Origin: JAZLJD01 sp045617725 | GTDB lineage: Bacteria; Bacillota; Clostridia; Lachnospirales; Lachnospiraceae | Assembly: GCA_045617725.1 (NCBI GenBank) | Contig: JAZLJD010000036.1 | Span: 62,001 to 126,000 of the forward strand | Direction of reading: 5' to 3' | Length of the DNA stretch: 64,000 nucleotides | Notes under the pieces: generated by a model | What the model was told of the DNA's origin: nothing | The model's input: only the letters and a program-made list of their open reading frames with translations | Databases searched by the model: none | Shown here: positions 6,659 through 15,117 of the stretch, piece after piece | Numbering within the stretch: the stretch's first letter is position 1 | Layout of the letters: each line of letters opens with the position of its first letter | Made by a program: the position numbers and the translations under genes

Positions 6659-7319
6659 TAAGAAACTAAACACGTTATATTTGATTTTTGCCTATGTCGG
6701 AGTGATGTTTTGTTTGTACGGAGTTTTCCTGTTCAACCAATACATAAGAAATCTCTTGCCGTTACCAGCCAGACTGGTCACAAATATCCTTGGTTACTGG
6801 TTTATTGCCGTCATTCCGTTCGTGGTTATGTATATTACCAAACTGACGCCGCATGAAATCGGCTTTCGCCAAGAAAAATCCGGCAGACAAATCCTTAATG
6901 GCGTTCTTTTGGGCGTCCTGATGAGCGTGGTTTTGGTGCTGGTTCCGTACTTCGTGGGACTCGGAGCGTGGGTGGACAACGGCACGAGATATGATAAGCT
7001 TTGGAAGTTTATTTATGAATACGGCTACTGCGTTCTGGCAATCGGAGCCGTGGAGGAAATTGTTTTTCGCGGCGTGATTTACGGGCTTTTAAAAAGAATC
7101 CTTGATAAGGAATGGGAAGTCATGCTTATTTCTTCTGTTTTGTTTGGCTTTTTCCATATACTGAACGGAAATATCCTGCAGATTCCGCTGACCACGGGAA
7201 TCGGCTTTATTTTCTGCCTCATCCGCTATAAGGTTAAGAACTGTTCCCTGCTGTCTCTTATTATCCTGCACGGAACCTATGATTTTATGATTACGGTTTT
7301 CTCATCGCTGCTGTTTTAG
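6642..7319 (+). CDS. CPBP-family intramembrane metalloprotease
   Basis: A 225-residue polytopic membrane protein of the CPBP/Abi family (type II CAAX protease-like). The catalytic motifs are present: EEIVFRG near residue 130 (glutamates), FGFFHILNG near 165 (histidine) and HGTYDF near 210 (histidine/aspartate region). About six hydrophobic segments are seen. No ATG fits; TTG 6642 has GAAGGAAG 8 nt upstream, while GTG 6633 and TTG 6615 are alternatives. The start overlaps the end of the broken gene before it. Some relatives give bacteriocin self-immunity, but no bacteriocin genes are nearby. Confidence 0.82.
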   Translation: MNIKNDKKLNTLYLIFAYVGVMFCLYGVFLFNQYIRNLLPLPARLVTNILGYWFIAVIPFVVMYITKLTPHEIGFRQEKSGRQILNGVLLGVLMSVVLVLVPYFVGLGAWVDNGTRYDKLWKFIYEYGYCVLAIGAVEEIVFRGVIYGLLKRILDKEWEVMLISSVLFGFFHILNGNILQIPLTTGIGFIFCLIRYKVKNCSLLSLIILHGTYDFMITVFSSLLF

Positions 7320-7344
7320 GCCGTGGCAGGAACTTTATGGCGCA

Positions 7345-7373
7345 TTGACAGGGCAGTAGCGCGGATATAGAAT
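7345..7373 (+). promoter_or_regulatory. Strong promoter of the EamA-HAD gene pair
   Basis: A consensus TTGACA at 7345-7350 is 17 bp from TAGAAT at 7368-7373. The EamA gene starts at 7430. Confidence 0.7.
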
Positions 7374-7429
7374 GAATGCTATGGCAAAATACGGGCAATA
7401 CCCGGAAGAAAATGCCATGAGGATGCGGC

Positions 7430-8308
7430 ATGAACAAAAACAAAGCACAGGCGATTGTTTTAATATTACTGGCAGGTTTTTTCTTTTCCCTGATGACCTT
7501 TTTTGTAAGGCTTTCGGGTGATTTGCCGACCATGCAGAAGGTATTCTTTCGAAATTTCGTAGCAGTTCTGGTAGCGACCGTCATCCTTTTTAGGAGCCCG
7601 GAGGGCTTTCGAATCAAAAAAACAAGCATTCCCGGTATCACCATGCGATGCCTTGCGGGAACTGCGGGCGTAATCTGCAATTTCTACGCAATCAGCCATA
7701 TCGGCCTTGCGGATTCCAATATTTTGAACAAACTGGCACCGTTTTTTGCCATGATTCTTTCGTACTTCGTACTTAAGGAGAAACCGAGCCGCGTGGAGTG
7801 GGCGACGGTTGTCGTGGCCTTTATCGGCGCCATCTTTGTCGTAAAGCCATCCTTTGAAATGACGGCGTTTTACGGCTTTATCGGTGTGCTGGGCGGCTTG
7901 GGCGCAGGCACGGCGTACACCTATGTGAGAAAGCTCGGAAAGCTTGGAGAGCGTGGGCCGGTGATTGTTTTCTGCTTCTCGCTTTTCTCCTGCCTTGTCA
8001 GCCTGCCTTACCTGTTGCTTCATTATTGCCCGATGAGCACCGGGCAGCTCCTTTGCCTTTTGCTGGCGGGAGTAGCGGCAAGCGGAGGTCAGTTCACCAT
8101 CACGGCAGCGTACCAGAAAGCCCCTGCCAAGGAAATTTCCGTGTTTGACTATTCGCAGATTTTGTTTGCCTCCCTTTGGGGCATTTTGTTTTTGTCCGAG
8201 GTGCCGGATTTGTACAGTATCATCGGATACGTAATCATTATCGCATGCGCCGTTTTCAAGTGGTGGTATGCCAAAAGGAGCCCGAATGTTAAAAGCAGTA
8301 CTGTTTGA
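7430..8308 (+). CDS. EamA-family (DMT) transporter
   Basis: A 292-residue membrane protein with ten hydrophobic segments made of two EamA repeats, typical of the drug/metabolite transporter superfamily. The N-terminal repeat shows FFSLMTFFVRLSGDLPTMQK, then RNFVA near residue 41, then the LNKLAPFFAMILSYFVLKEK box near 100. The second repeat begins near 155 and ends with FDYSQILFASLWGILFLSE. Closest in style to S-adenosylmethionine or riboflavin exporters/importers, but the substrate cannot be told. The next gene starts 23 nt before its stop, so the two are translationally coupled. Confidence 0.88.
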   Translation: MNKNKAQAIVLILLAGFFFSLMTFFVRLSGDLPTMQKVFFRNFVAVLVATVILFRSPEGFRIKKTSIPGITMRCLAGTAGVICNFYAISHIGLADSNILNKLAPFFAMILSYFVLKEKPSRVEWATVVVAFIGAIFVVKPSFEMTAFYGFIGVLGGLGAGTAYTYVRKLGKLGERGPVIVFCFSLFSCLVSLPYLLLHYCPMSTGQLLCLLLAGVAASGGQFTITAAYQKAPAKEISVFDYSQILFASLWGILFLSEVPDLYSIIGYVIIIACAVFKWWYAKRSPNVKSSTV

Positions 8309-9572
8309 TCTCGATGGAACCATACTGGATACGGAGAAGTATTATCGCGTATTGTGGCCAAAAGCAATGGCGCACTACGGCTATGTACTGACGGATGAAA
8401 TGACGTTGTCCCTGCGTTCGCTGGGAAGGCCGTTTGCTCCGAAGAAATTCAAGGAATGGTTCGGCGAGGATTTTGATTATAATGCGGTTCGCGGGTATCG
8501 AAAGGAAATCTTTAAGGAGATGGTGGAAACCTACGGTATTTCCTTGAAGCCCGGAGTACGGGAGGTTCTTGATTACTTAAAGGGCAGGAACATTGTTACA
8601 GCCATTTGTACCGCGACGGATATGGAGAGAACAACGGATTATCTGAACCGTGTCGGCCTTACGGGATGCTTTGACAAGATTATCTCGGCGACCATGGTGG
8701 AGCGTGGCAAGCCCGCACCGGATGTGTATCAGTTCGCGGTGAAGGAGCTGGGACTTAAGCCGGAGGAATGCATTGCCGTGGAGGATGCACCGAACGGAAT
8801 TCATTCGGCGTACGGTGCCGGGCTTAAGGTTATTATGGTGCCCGATCAGACCGGACCGACCGCAGAGCTAAGGAAGGAACTTTTTGCCTGCGTGGATTCG
8901 CTTGCGGATATACCGGAACTTCTGGAAAACGGAAGGAAAGCAGTTATTTTTGACCTCGACGGAACGCTTTGGGACTCCTCCCACGAGGTAGTCATCGCGT
9001 GGAATATGGCCCTGAAAGAATTCCCCGAACTGGATGACCTTGTGGTAACGGATGAGGATATGTATCACTTCATGGGAAACAGCATGGATGTTATCATGGA
9101 TATGCTGCTTAAGGATTATGAATGTGACAGAGCGTATAAAAACAAGGTGCTGGCCCGCCTGGTCTTTTACGAGCATGCGTACTTAAACGAGCACGGAGCG
9201 GTTCTGTATCCGGGCTTTAAGGAAACCATGCTGGCATTAAAGCAAAAGTACGACATCTGCATCGTATCGAATTCCCAGGACGGCTATATACAGTGCTTTT
9301 TGCACTTCTTCGGGCTGTTTGACCTCTTTGATGATTATGAGATGTTCGGTCGCACGAACCTTAATAAGGGCGACAACATAAGGCTTGTCATGGAACGGAA
9401 TCATTATGTGAGCGCCGTTTATGTCGGAGATACTTCGGGGGATGAGACGGCCTCAAAGGAAGCCGGCATACCCTTTATCCATGCATCCTACGGCTTCGGA
9501 ACGGCGGTGCATCCGGCGGCCGTAATCAAAAACCTTGGTGAAATACCGGGAATTATTGAAAAAATCATATAA
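8286..9572 (+). CDS. Tandem double HAD-superfamily hydrolase
   Basis: This 428-residue protein holds two complete HAD phosphatase/phosphoglucomutase-like modules. Module 1 (about 1-212) starts with LFDLDGTILDTE (motif I), has CTATD (motif II), a lysine in ERGKPAPDVY (motif III) and AVEDAPNGIHSA (motif IV). Module 2 (about 218-428) starts with VIFDLDGTLWDSS, has IVSNSQDG, LNKGDN and YVGDTSGDETAS. Both nucleophile aspartates are intact. A single HAD of this class has 210-230 residues, so this is a head-to-tail fusion. ATG 8286 follows GGAG at 8277-8280. Substrates are probably small sugar phosphates; that is inference. Confidence 0.88.
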   Translation: MLKAVLFDLDGTILDTEKYYRVLWPKAMAHYGYVLTDEMTLSLRSLGRPFAPKKFKEWFGEDFDYNAVRGYRKEIFKEMVETYGISLKPGVREVLDYLKGRNIVTAICTATDMERTTDYLNRVGLTGCFDKIISATMVERGKPAPDVYQFAVKELGLKPEECIAVEDAPNGIHSAYGAGLKVIMVPDQTGPTAELRKELFACVDSLADIPELLENGRKAVIFDLDGTLWDSSHEVVIAWNMALKEFPELDDLVVTDEDMYHFMGNSMDVIMDMLLKDYECDRAYKNKVLARLVFYEHAYLNEHGAVLYPGFKETMLALKQKYDICIVSNSQDGYIQCFLHFFGLFDLFDDYEMFGRTNLNKGDNIRLVMERNHYVSAVYVGDTSGDETASKEAGIPFIHASYGFGTAVHPAAVIKNLGEIPGIIEKII

Positions 9573-9584
9573 ACACATAAAAAT

Positions 9585-9617
9585 AAGGAGAATTCAAAAA
9601 GGAATTCTTCTTTTTTT
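9585..9617 (+). terminator. Rho-independent terminator after the double HAD gene
   Basis: AAGGAGAATTC pairs with GAATTCTTCTT (one wobble) and the right arm merges into a run of seven T. It separates the transporter-HAD pair from the dgt-dnaG-rpoD operon. Confidence 0.8.
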
Positions 9618-9650
9618 ACAGAATAATATATGTGGAAAGGAAGAAATACG

Positions 9651-10655
9651 ATGACTATTCGCGAGAATCTTGAACAATGGGAGAGAATTAACTTAAGTGA
9701 ATATGCGACCCTGTCGATGAACTCGAAAGGGCGTCTTAAAGAGGAAGAGCAGTGTGATATACGCCCCGTGTTCCAGCGCGATCGCGATCGTATTATCCAC
9801 AGTAAGTCTTTTAGGCGCTTAAAGGACAAAACCCAGGTCTTTCTGACCCCGGAAGGCGATCATTACAGAACGCGACTTACGCATACCCTGGAGGTATCGC
9901 AGAACGCCCGAACGATTGCCAAGGCCTTAAAATTAAACGAGGAGCTTGTGGAGGCCATTGCACTCGGGCATGACCTTGGTCATACACCCTTTGGCCACGC
10001 CGGCGAGCGAGCACTGAACCGAATCTGTCCGTTCGGCTTTACGCATACCGAGCAGAGCCTTCGGACGGTGGACCTTCTTGAGAAGGACGGACAGGGCTTG
10101 AACCTTACCTATGAAGTCAGGGACGGTATCTTAAATCACCAGACCAGTGGTCACCCCGCCACCTTAGAGGGCAAGGTAGTACGCCTTTCGGACAAGATTG
10201 CTTATATCCATCACGACATGGACGATGCCATTCGCGGCGGTATCATAAGCGATGCGGATGTTCCTCTTGAAATCGGAGAAGTCATCGGATATTCGCTGGG
10301 CGAGCGTCTCGATCATTTTATCCACGACATCGTAATCACCAGTATGGGAACCGGTGATGTAACCATGAGCAAGGAAGTTGCGGAAGCAATGAGCCGCATG
10401 CGTCAGTTCATGTTTGATAATGTATATACAAACCCGGCCGCCAAAAGCGAAGAAGGCAAGGCCGAGGCACTGGTAGAAACCCTGTTCACACATTTTTGTG
10501 AGCACAAGGACGATTTACCTACAGATTTTAAACTGCTGCTGGATCGCGGGGAACCGCTTGAGAGAGTAGTTTGTGACTATATAGCCGGCATGACGGACCG
10601 TTATGCAATCAACGTGTACGAGGAAATCTACATTCCGAGATCCTGGCACGGCTGA
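9651..10655 (+). CDS. dgt: dGTPase-like deoxynucleotide triphosphohydrolase (HD domain)
   Basis: This 334-residue cytosolic protein belongs to the dGTP triphosphohydrolase family, which cleaves dNTPs to nucleoside and tripolyphosphate. The HD metal site is visible: RLTHTLEVSQ near residue 74 (H), then GHDLGHTPFGHAGE near 108-121 (HD and following H), and DKIAYIHHDMDDA near 183. The start of the domain has RIIHSKSFRRLKDKTQVF. ATG 9651 is chosen because AAAGGAAG lies 8 nt before it. It is the first gene of an operon with dnaG and rpoD, an order widespread in Clostridia. It may keep dNTP pools balanced for replication. Confidence 0.9.
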   Translation: MTIRENLEQWERINLSEYATLSMNSKGRLKEEEQCDIRPVFQRDRDRIIHSKSFRRLKDKTQVFLTPEGDHYRTRLTHTLEVSQNARTIAKALKLNEELVEAIALGHDLGHTPFGHAGERALNRICPFGFTHTEQSLRTVDLLEKDGQGLNLTYEVRDGILNHQTSGHPATLEGKVVRLSDKIAYIHHDMDDAIRGGIISDADVPLEIGEVIGYSLGERLDHFIHDIVITSMGTGDVTMSKEVAEAMSRMRQFMFDNVYTNPAAKSEEGKAEALVETLFTHFCEHKDDLPTDFKLLLDRGEPLERVVCDYIAGMTDRYAINVYEEIYIPRSWHG

Positions 10656-10679
10656 TGTTACTTGTATTGAGGGAGCAGA

Positions 10680-12440
10680 ATGTTTTATTCAGAAGAATTG
10701 GTAGAGGAAGTACGAAGCCGCAATGATATTGTGGATGTCATCGGCTCGTATGTACATTTACAAAAAAAGGGCAACCACTATTTCGGCCTGTGTCCCTTTC
10801 ATAATGAGAAAACCGGTTCCTTCTCGGTAACCGGCGGCAGCAGGCAGATGTATTACTGCTATGGCTGCCATGAGGCGGGCAATGTAATAACCTTCGTCAT
10901 GAAATACGAGAATTTCACCTTCCCGGAAGCCCTTAAGATGCTGGCCGATAAAGCCGGCGTACAGCTTCCCGAGATGGAATACACCGAGGAAATGAAGAAG
11001 CGTGATTCCGTAAGGACCACCCTTCTTGAAATCAACAAGGAAGCGGCAACGTACTTCTACCGTATGCTTCGGGATGAATCCGGCAAGGTCGGACAGGCGT
11101 ATTTTGACAAGCGTCAGCTTACGGCCGAAACCCGAAAGAGCTTTGGCCTCGGATATTCCGGTATGTCCGGAGACGGACTACTGAAGTACTTAAAGAGTAA
11201 GGGCTATTCGGACGAGATGATTATCCGTGCGGGACTTGCCACCTACAGTGAGAAGCGAGGTCTGTCCCCCTTCTTCTGGAACCGTGTCATGTTCCCGATA
11301 CAGGACATGAACCACCGTGTCATCGGATTCGGCGGCCGTGTTATGGGCGACGGAGAACCGAAGTACCTAAACAGCCGTGAAACGGAAGTGTTCGACAAGC
11401 GACGCAATCTGTTCGGTATGAACTTTGCCCGTACCGCAAGGAAGGATTACTTCATTTTGTGCGAAGGATACATGGATGTTATCTCCATGCATCAGGCCGG
11501 CTTCAATATGGCGGTTGCTTCTCTCGGAACCGCGTTTACGAGTGAGCAGGCAACGCTTTTACGTCGCTATGTGAAGAATGTATATCTTTCCTACGATAGC
11601 GACGGTGCAGGTACGAATGCTGCACTTCGGGCGATTGAAATATGCCGGAATGCAGATATTTCCACCAGAATCATACGACTCGAACCCTACAAGGACCCCG
11701 ATGAATTCATCAAGAATCTCGGACGCGAGGAGCTTCAAAAACGCATTGAGAATGCCGAAAGCTCATTCTTCTTTGAACTGCGTATGTTAGAGCGGCAGTT
11801 CGATATGAAGGAACCCGAAGGCAAGACAGCCTTTTTCCGTGAGGTAGCGGTCAAGATTTGCTCTTTCGCAGATGAACTCGAACGGGACAATTACATAGAA
11901 GCAGCCGCGCAGCACTACGGAATCGGCGCAGATAAACTAAAGCAGCTTGTAGCCAAGCAGGCCGCAAGGACCGGAGGAATCGCCGTGGAGCCGCCTCCGA
12001 AGACGGGCCGGAAGCCCGAGGCGACCATCGAAGAGCTGAACCTTAGAAAGCAGAGAATGCTCTTAACCATTATTTCCGAGCTGTCGCCGGAGCAGTTTTC
12101 AAAGGTTGAGTCCTATGTAAAGCCGGAGTACTTTACGGATGCCTTGCACGCATCGATTGCGACGCAGCTTTTTGCGCAGCTCCGGGAAGGCCGTTGCAAC
12201 CCCGCCGCACTGATTAATCAGTATACGGACAGTGAGGAGCAGAGCCGTGTGGGCGAGATATTCAACACGCATCTTACGGATTTTGAGGAGGATGCGGATT
12301 ATGAGCAACTGTTTACGGATTTGCTTTTCGCAGTGAGACAGGAATATCTCTTTGCAGATCCCCCAATTCTCTTAACGCAATACGTTGAGGAAAAAAAGGC
12401 TACGGAAGCACTGAAAAGAACTAAAATTAAATTCCTATAG
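10680..12440 (+). CDS. dnaG: DNA primase DnaG
   Basis: A 586-residue primase that makes RNA primers at the replication fork. The N-terminal CHC2 zinc finger reads CPFHNEKTGSFSVTGG then YYCYGCHEAGN (about residues 40-70). The catalytic core follows, and the Toprim domain shows ILCEGYMDVISMHQAGF near 260 and LSYDSDGAG near 305, with the acidic metal ligands in place. The C-terminal third (about 440-586) is the helicase-binding region and is poorly conserved, as usual. The gene sits between the dgt-like gene (24 nt away) and rpoD (24 nt), the classical macromolecular-synthesis arrangement. Confidence 0.97.
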   Translation: MFYSEELVEEVRSRNDIVDVIGSYVHLQKKGNHYFGLCPFHNEKTGSFSVTGGSRQMYYCYGCHEAGNVITFVMKYENFTFPEALKMLADKAGVQLPEMEYTEEMKKRDSVRTTLLEINKEAATYFYRMLRDESGKVGQAYFDKRQLTAETRKSFGLGYSGMSGDGLLKYLKSKGYSDEMIIRAGLATYSEKRGLSPFFWNRVMFPIQDMNHRVIGFGGRVMGDGEPKYLNSRETEVFDKRRNLFGMNFARTARKDYFILCEGYMDVISMHQAGFNMAVASLGTAFTSEQATLLRRYVKNVYLSYDSDGAGTNAALRAIEICRNADISTRIIRLEPYKDPDEFIKNLGREELQKRIENAESSFFFELRMLERQFDMKEPEGKTAFFREVAVKICSFADELERDNYIEAAAQHYGIGADKLKQLVAKQAARTGGIAVEPPPKTGRKPEATIEELNLRKQRMLLTIISELSPEQFSKVESYVKPEYFTDALHASIATQLFAQLREGRCNPAALINQYTDSEEQSRVGEIFNTHLTDFEEDADYEQLFTDLLFAVRQEYLFADPPILLTQYVEEKKATEALKRTKIKFL

Positions 12441-12464
12441 AATAGAAGATGAGGAGATTGACAA

Positions 12465-13613
12465 ATGGATGAAGCAATGAAAGCCAAATTTGATGAGCGC
12501 GTTAAGCAGCTTATTGAACTTGCCAAAAAGAAGGGCAACGCCCTTGAGAGCCAGGAAGTCCGTGATTTCTTCAAGGACATGACCTTGGAGGAAGAATACT
12601 ACGACAAGGTAGTGAATATCCTGGAGAAGAACGGCATCGACGTACTTCGTATTCCCGATAACGACGATGACCTGATTGACGCAGATTTACTGCTCGAGCC
12701 GGATGACGAGTCCGAGTTTGACGATATCGAGCGTGAGATTGAGGATATTGAGAATATCGACCTTGAGAACCTCGACAGTGGTCTCAGCATTGATGACCCG
12801 GTTCGTATGTACTTAAAGGAAATCGGCAAGGTTCCCCTGCTTTCCGCAGATGAGGAAATCGAGCTTGCCAAGCGTATGGAGCTGGGAGATGAGGAGGCCA
12901 AAAAGAAACTTGCCGAGGCCAACCTTCGTCTGGTTGTTTCCATCGCAAAGCGTTATGTGGGTCGTGGAATGCTGTTCCTTGACCTTATACAGGAAGGTAA
13001 CTTGGGACTTATCAAGGCCGTTGAGAAGTTTGATTACCGTAAGGGTTACAAGTTCTCCACCTACGCAACCTGGTGGATTCGTCAGGCCATCACAAGAGCA
13101 ATTGCCGATCAGGCCCGTACCATTCGTATCCCCGTTCATATGGTGGAGACGATTAATAAACTGGTCAGAGTAAGCCGTACTCTTTTGCAGGATTTGGGTC
13201 GTGAACCGACTCCCGAAGAGATTGCCAAAGAGATGAATCTCCCGGAGGAGAGAGTGCGTGAAATCCTGAAGATCAGCCAGGAACCCGTATCTCTTGAGAC
13301 TCCCATCGGTGAGGAGGAGGATTCCCACCTGGGCGATTTCATTCAGGATGACAATGTTCCCGTACCCGCCGATGCAGCGGCTGCAATCCTCTTAAAGGAG
13401 CAGCTTGTGGAGGTACTCGGAACGCTTACCGACAGAGAGCAGAAGGTTTTAAGACTTCGTTTCGGTTTGGATGACGGACGTGCACGTACCCTTGAGGAAG
13501 TAGGACGTGAGTTCAACGTAACCCGTGAGCGTATTCGTCAGATTGAAGCCAAGGCTTTACGAAAGCTTCGTCACCCTTCAAGAAGTAAGAAGTTAAAGGA
13601 TTTCCTTGACTGA
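12465..13613 (+). CDS. rpoD: Primary sigma factor RpoD (SigA)
   Basis: This 382-residue protein is the housekeeping sigma factor. Region 1.1 at the N-terminus is acidic. Region 1.2 has DPVRMYLKEIGKVPLL near residue 106. Region 2 shows EANLRLVVSIAKRYVGRGM, DLIQEGNLGLIKAVEKFDY and the -10 recognition helix FSTYATWWIRQAITRAIAD cut at YATWWIRQAI. Region 4.2 ends with TLEEVGREFNVTRERIRQIE. The length and lack of a long 1.1-1.2 insertion match Gram-positive SigA. AGGAG lies 8 nt before the ATG. Its stop overlaps the trmK start by one base. Confidence 0.97.
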   Translation: MDEAMKAKFDERVKQLIELAKKKGNALESQEVRDFFKDMTLEEEYYDKVVNILEKNGIDVLRIPDNDDDLIDADLLLEPDDESEFDDIEREIEDIENIDLENLDSGLSIDDPVRMYLKEIGKVPLLSADEEIELAKRMELGDEEAKKKLAEANLRLVVSIAKRYVGRGMLFLDLIQEGNLGLIKAVEKFDYRKGYKFSTYATWWIRQAITRAIADQARTIRIPVHMVETINKLVRVSRTLLQDLGREPTPEEIAKEMNLPEERVREILKISQEPVSLETPIGEEEDSHLGDFIQDDNVPVPADAAAAILLKEQLVEVLGTLTDREQKVLRLRFGLDDGRARTLEEVGREFNVTRERIRQIEAKALRKLRHPSRSKKLKDFLD

Positions 13614-14320
13614 TGAAGAATGAATTATCTTTACGACTGCGTTCGGTGGCCGCACTCTGTAAGCCCGCGGAATGTATTGCGGATGTGGGCTGCGACCACG
13701 GATTCATGTCGATTTATCTGGTATCGCATGGCATATGTCAGAAAGCCGTAGCCATGGATGTGAACCGCGGTCCCTTAGCACGGTGCACAGAGCATGTGAC
13801 GGAGGAAGGCCTTTTGGACGTCATTTCCGTTCGTTTATCGGATGGCCTTGCGGCCGTCTGCCCCGGAGAAGCGGATGCGGCAGTCATCGCAGGAATGGGT
13901 GGTCCTCTTATGCGGGACATTCTTATAAGAGGGGAAGCTTCCGTCCTTAAGATGCAGTATCTTACGCTGCAGCCTCAGTCTGAGATACCGGAATTTCGCA
14001 GCTTTTTAAGACGGGCCGGCTTTGTCTTTGACGCAGAAGACATGGCCTTTGAAGATGGGAAGTACTATCCGATGATGCGTGTTTTCCCTCCGAAGAGCGG
14101 GTTTAGTGCCGTTCCCACGGAAGGAACGGTGGAATTTACGGATTATTTCGGCCCCTGCCTTTTAAAGGACCTAAACCCGTCACTTAAGTTATACATTACG
14201 GAGCGCATTAACAGGCTTACCGAAATCCTGAAGGGTCTTCCAAAATCCTCGGAGGAACGACGCAGGGAGCTTTCGGCAGAGCTTACCGATATGGAGAGAG
14301 CACTTCATGAAATGCAATGA
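13613..14320 (+). CDS. trmK: tRNA (adenine-22-N1)-methyltransferase TrmK
   Basis: A 235-residue SAM-dependent methyltransferase of the TrmK/YqfN family, which methylates A22 of tRNA(Ser/Tyr). The SAM-binding motif is IADVGCDHGFMSIYLV near residues 23-38, and AVIAGMGGPLMRDIL near 92-106 is the family signature. The C-terminal coiled-coil region (about 190-235) is present. It overlaps rpoD (TGATG) and the next gene (14 nt), as in Bacillus subtilis, where sigA, yqfN and yqfO are adjacent. Expression therefore depends on the rpoD transcript. Confidence 0.93.
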   Translation: MKNELSLRLRSVAALCKPAECIADVGCDHGFMSIYLVSHGICQKAVAMDVNRGPLARCTEHVTEEGLLDVISVRLSDGLAAVCPGEADAAVIAGMGGPLMRDILIRGEASVLKMQYLTLQPQSEIPEFRSFLRRAGFVFDAEDMAFEDGKYYPMMRVFPPKSGFSAVPTEGTVEFTDYFGPCLLKDLNPSLKLYITERINRLTEILKGLPKSSEERRRELSAELTDMERALHEMQ

Positions 14321-15095
14321 CATTTTACTTGCTTTAGAAGAATTGTGTCCCGTGGAATATCGGGAAGAATGGGATAATGTCGGCTTGCTTGTGGGCGATT
14401 TAAACCGGGACGTACAGACGGTTTATCTGGCTGTGGATGCAACGAGTGAGGTCATCGACCAGGCGATTGCCGCAGGTGCGGAGCTTCTTCTTACGCACCA
14501 TCCGCTTATCTTTACGCCGCTTAAGAAAATAGTTTTTGGCGACATAGTGGGCGAGCGTGTTATAAAGCTGATTCAGGCGGATGTTTCCTACATTGCCATG
14601 CACACGAATTTCGACGTGATGGGCATGGCGGACGCGGTGGCCGACCGGTTACATATAGGGAATCGGGAAGTCTTGAGCGTTACCTACGAGGATGATATCA
14701 GCAGCGAGGGTATCGGCAGAGTGGGCGATGTGCTTACTTCGCAACCCATGAATGCTTATAAGTACGCCGAGTTCATCGCCGGAGTTTTCGGCTTAAGCGA
14801 TGTACGAATCTGGGGCGATGGCGAAAGACCGGTAAACCGCGTCGCTGTGGTGCCGGGATCGGGAGCCGAATACTATAAAGAAGCGGTCAGCGGGAAAGCA
14901 GATGTGCTGGTTACCGGCGATGTGACGCATCATAAGGCACTGGATGCCATTGAGGCCGGAATCACGGTCATTGATGCGGGCCATTACGGACTTGAGAAAA
15001 TATTTACAGAATACATGCGCGATTTTCTGACACGCAGTTTTCCAAATCTTCAAGTTATAGTCGAACGAAGCCATGAGCCGTTCGTGACGATATAG
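14307..15095 (+). CDS. Nif3-like dinuclear metal centre protein (YqfO family)
   Basis: A 262-residue protein of the NIF3/DUF34 family. It forms a toroidal hexamer with a two-metal site; the activity is not firmly known (GTP cyclohydrolase-like roles have been suggested for relatives). Metal ligands are seen in LLTHHPLIF near residue 64 and AMHTNFD near 98, and towards the end in DVTHHKAL and DAGHYGLE. It lacks the PII-like insertion that long forms such as B. subtilis YqfO carry, so it is the short form. It is translationally coupled to trmK. Confidence 0.92.
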   Translation: MKCNDILLALEELCPVEYREEWDNVGLLVGDLNRDVQTVYLAVDATSEVIDQAIAAGAELLLTHHPLIFTPLKKIVFGDIVGERVIKLIQADVSYIAMHTNFDVMGMADAVADRLHIGNREVLSVTYEDDISSEGIGRVGDVLTSQPMNAYKYAEFIAGVFGLSDVRIWGDGERPVNRVAVVPGSGAEYYKEAVSGKADVLVTGDVTHHKALDAIEAGITVIDAGHYGLEKIFTEYMRDFLTRSFPNLQVIVERSHEPFVTI

Positions 15096-15117
15096 AATAA
15101 GAAAAGGGGTATACAAT

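Noticed and set aside
7466..8323. Long antisense reading frame (285 codons) over the EamA gene
   Set aside because: It is the shadow of a clear ten-helix transporter, has no ribosome site and its translation is Lys/Arg/Gln-rich without domain motifs.
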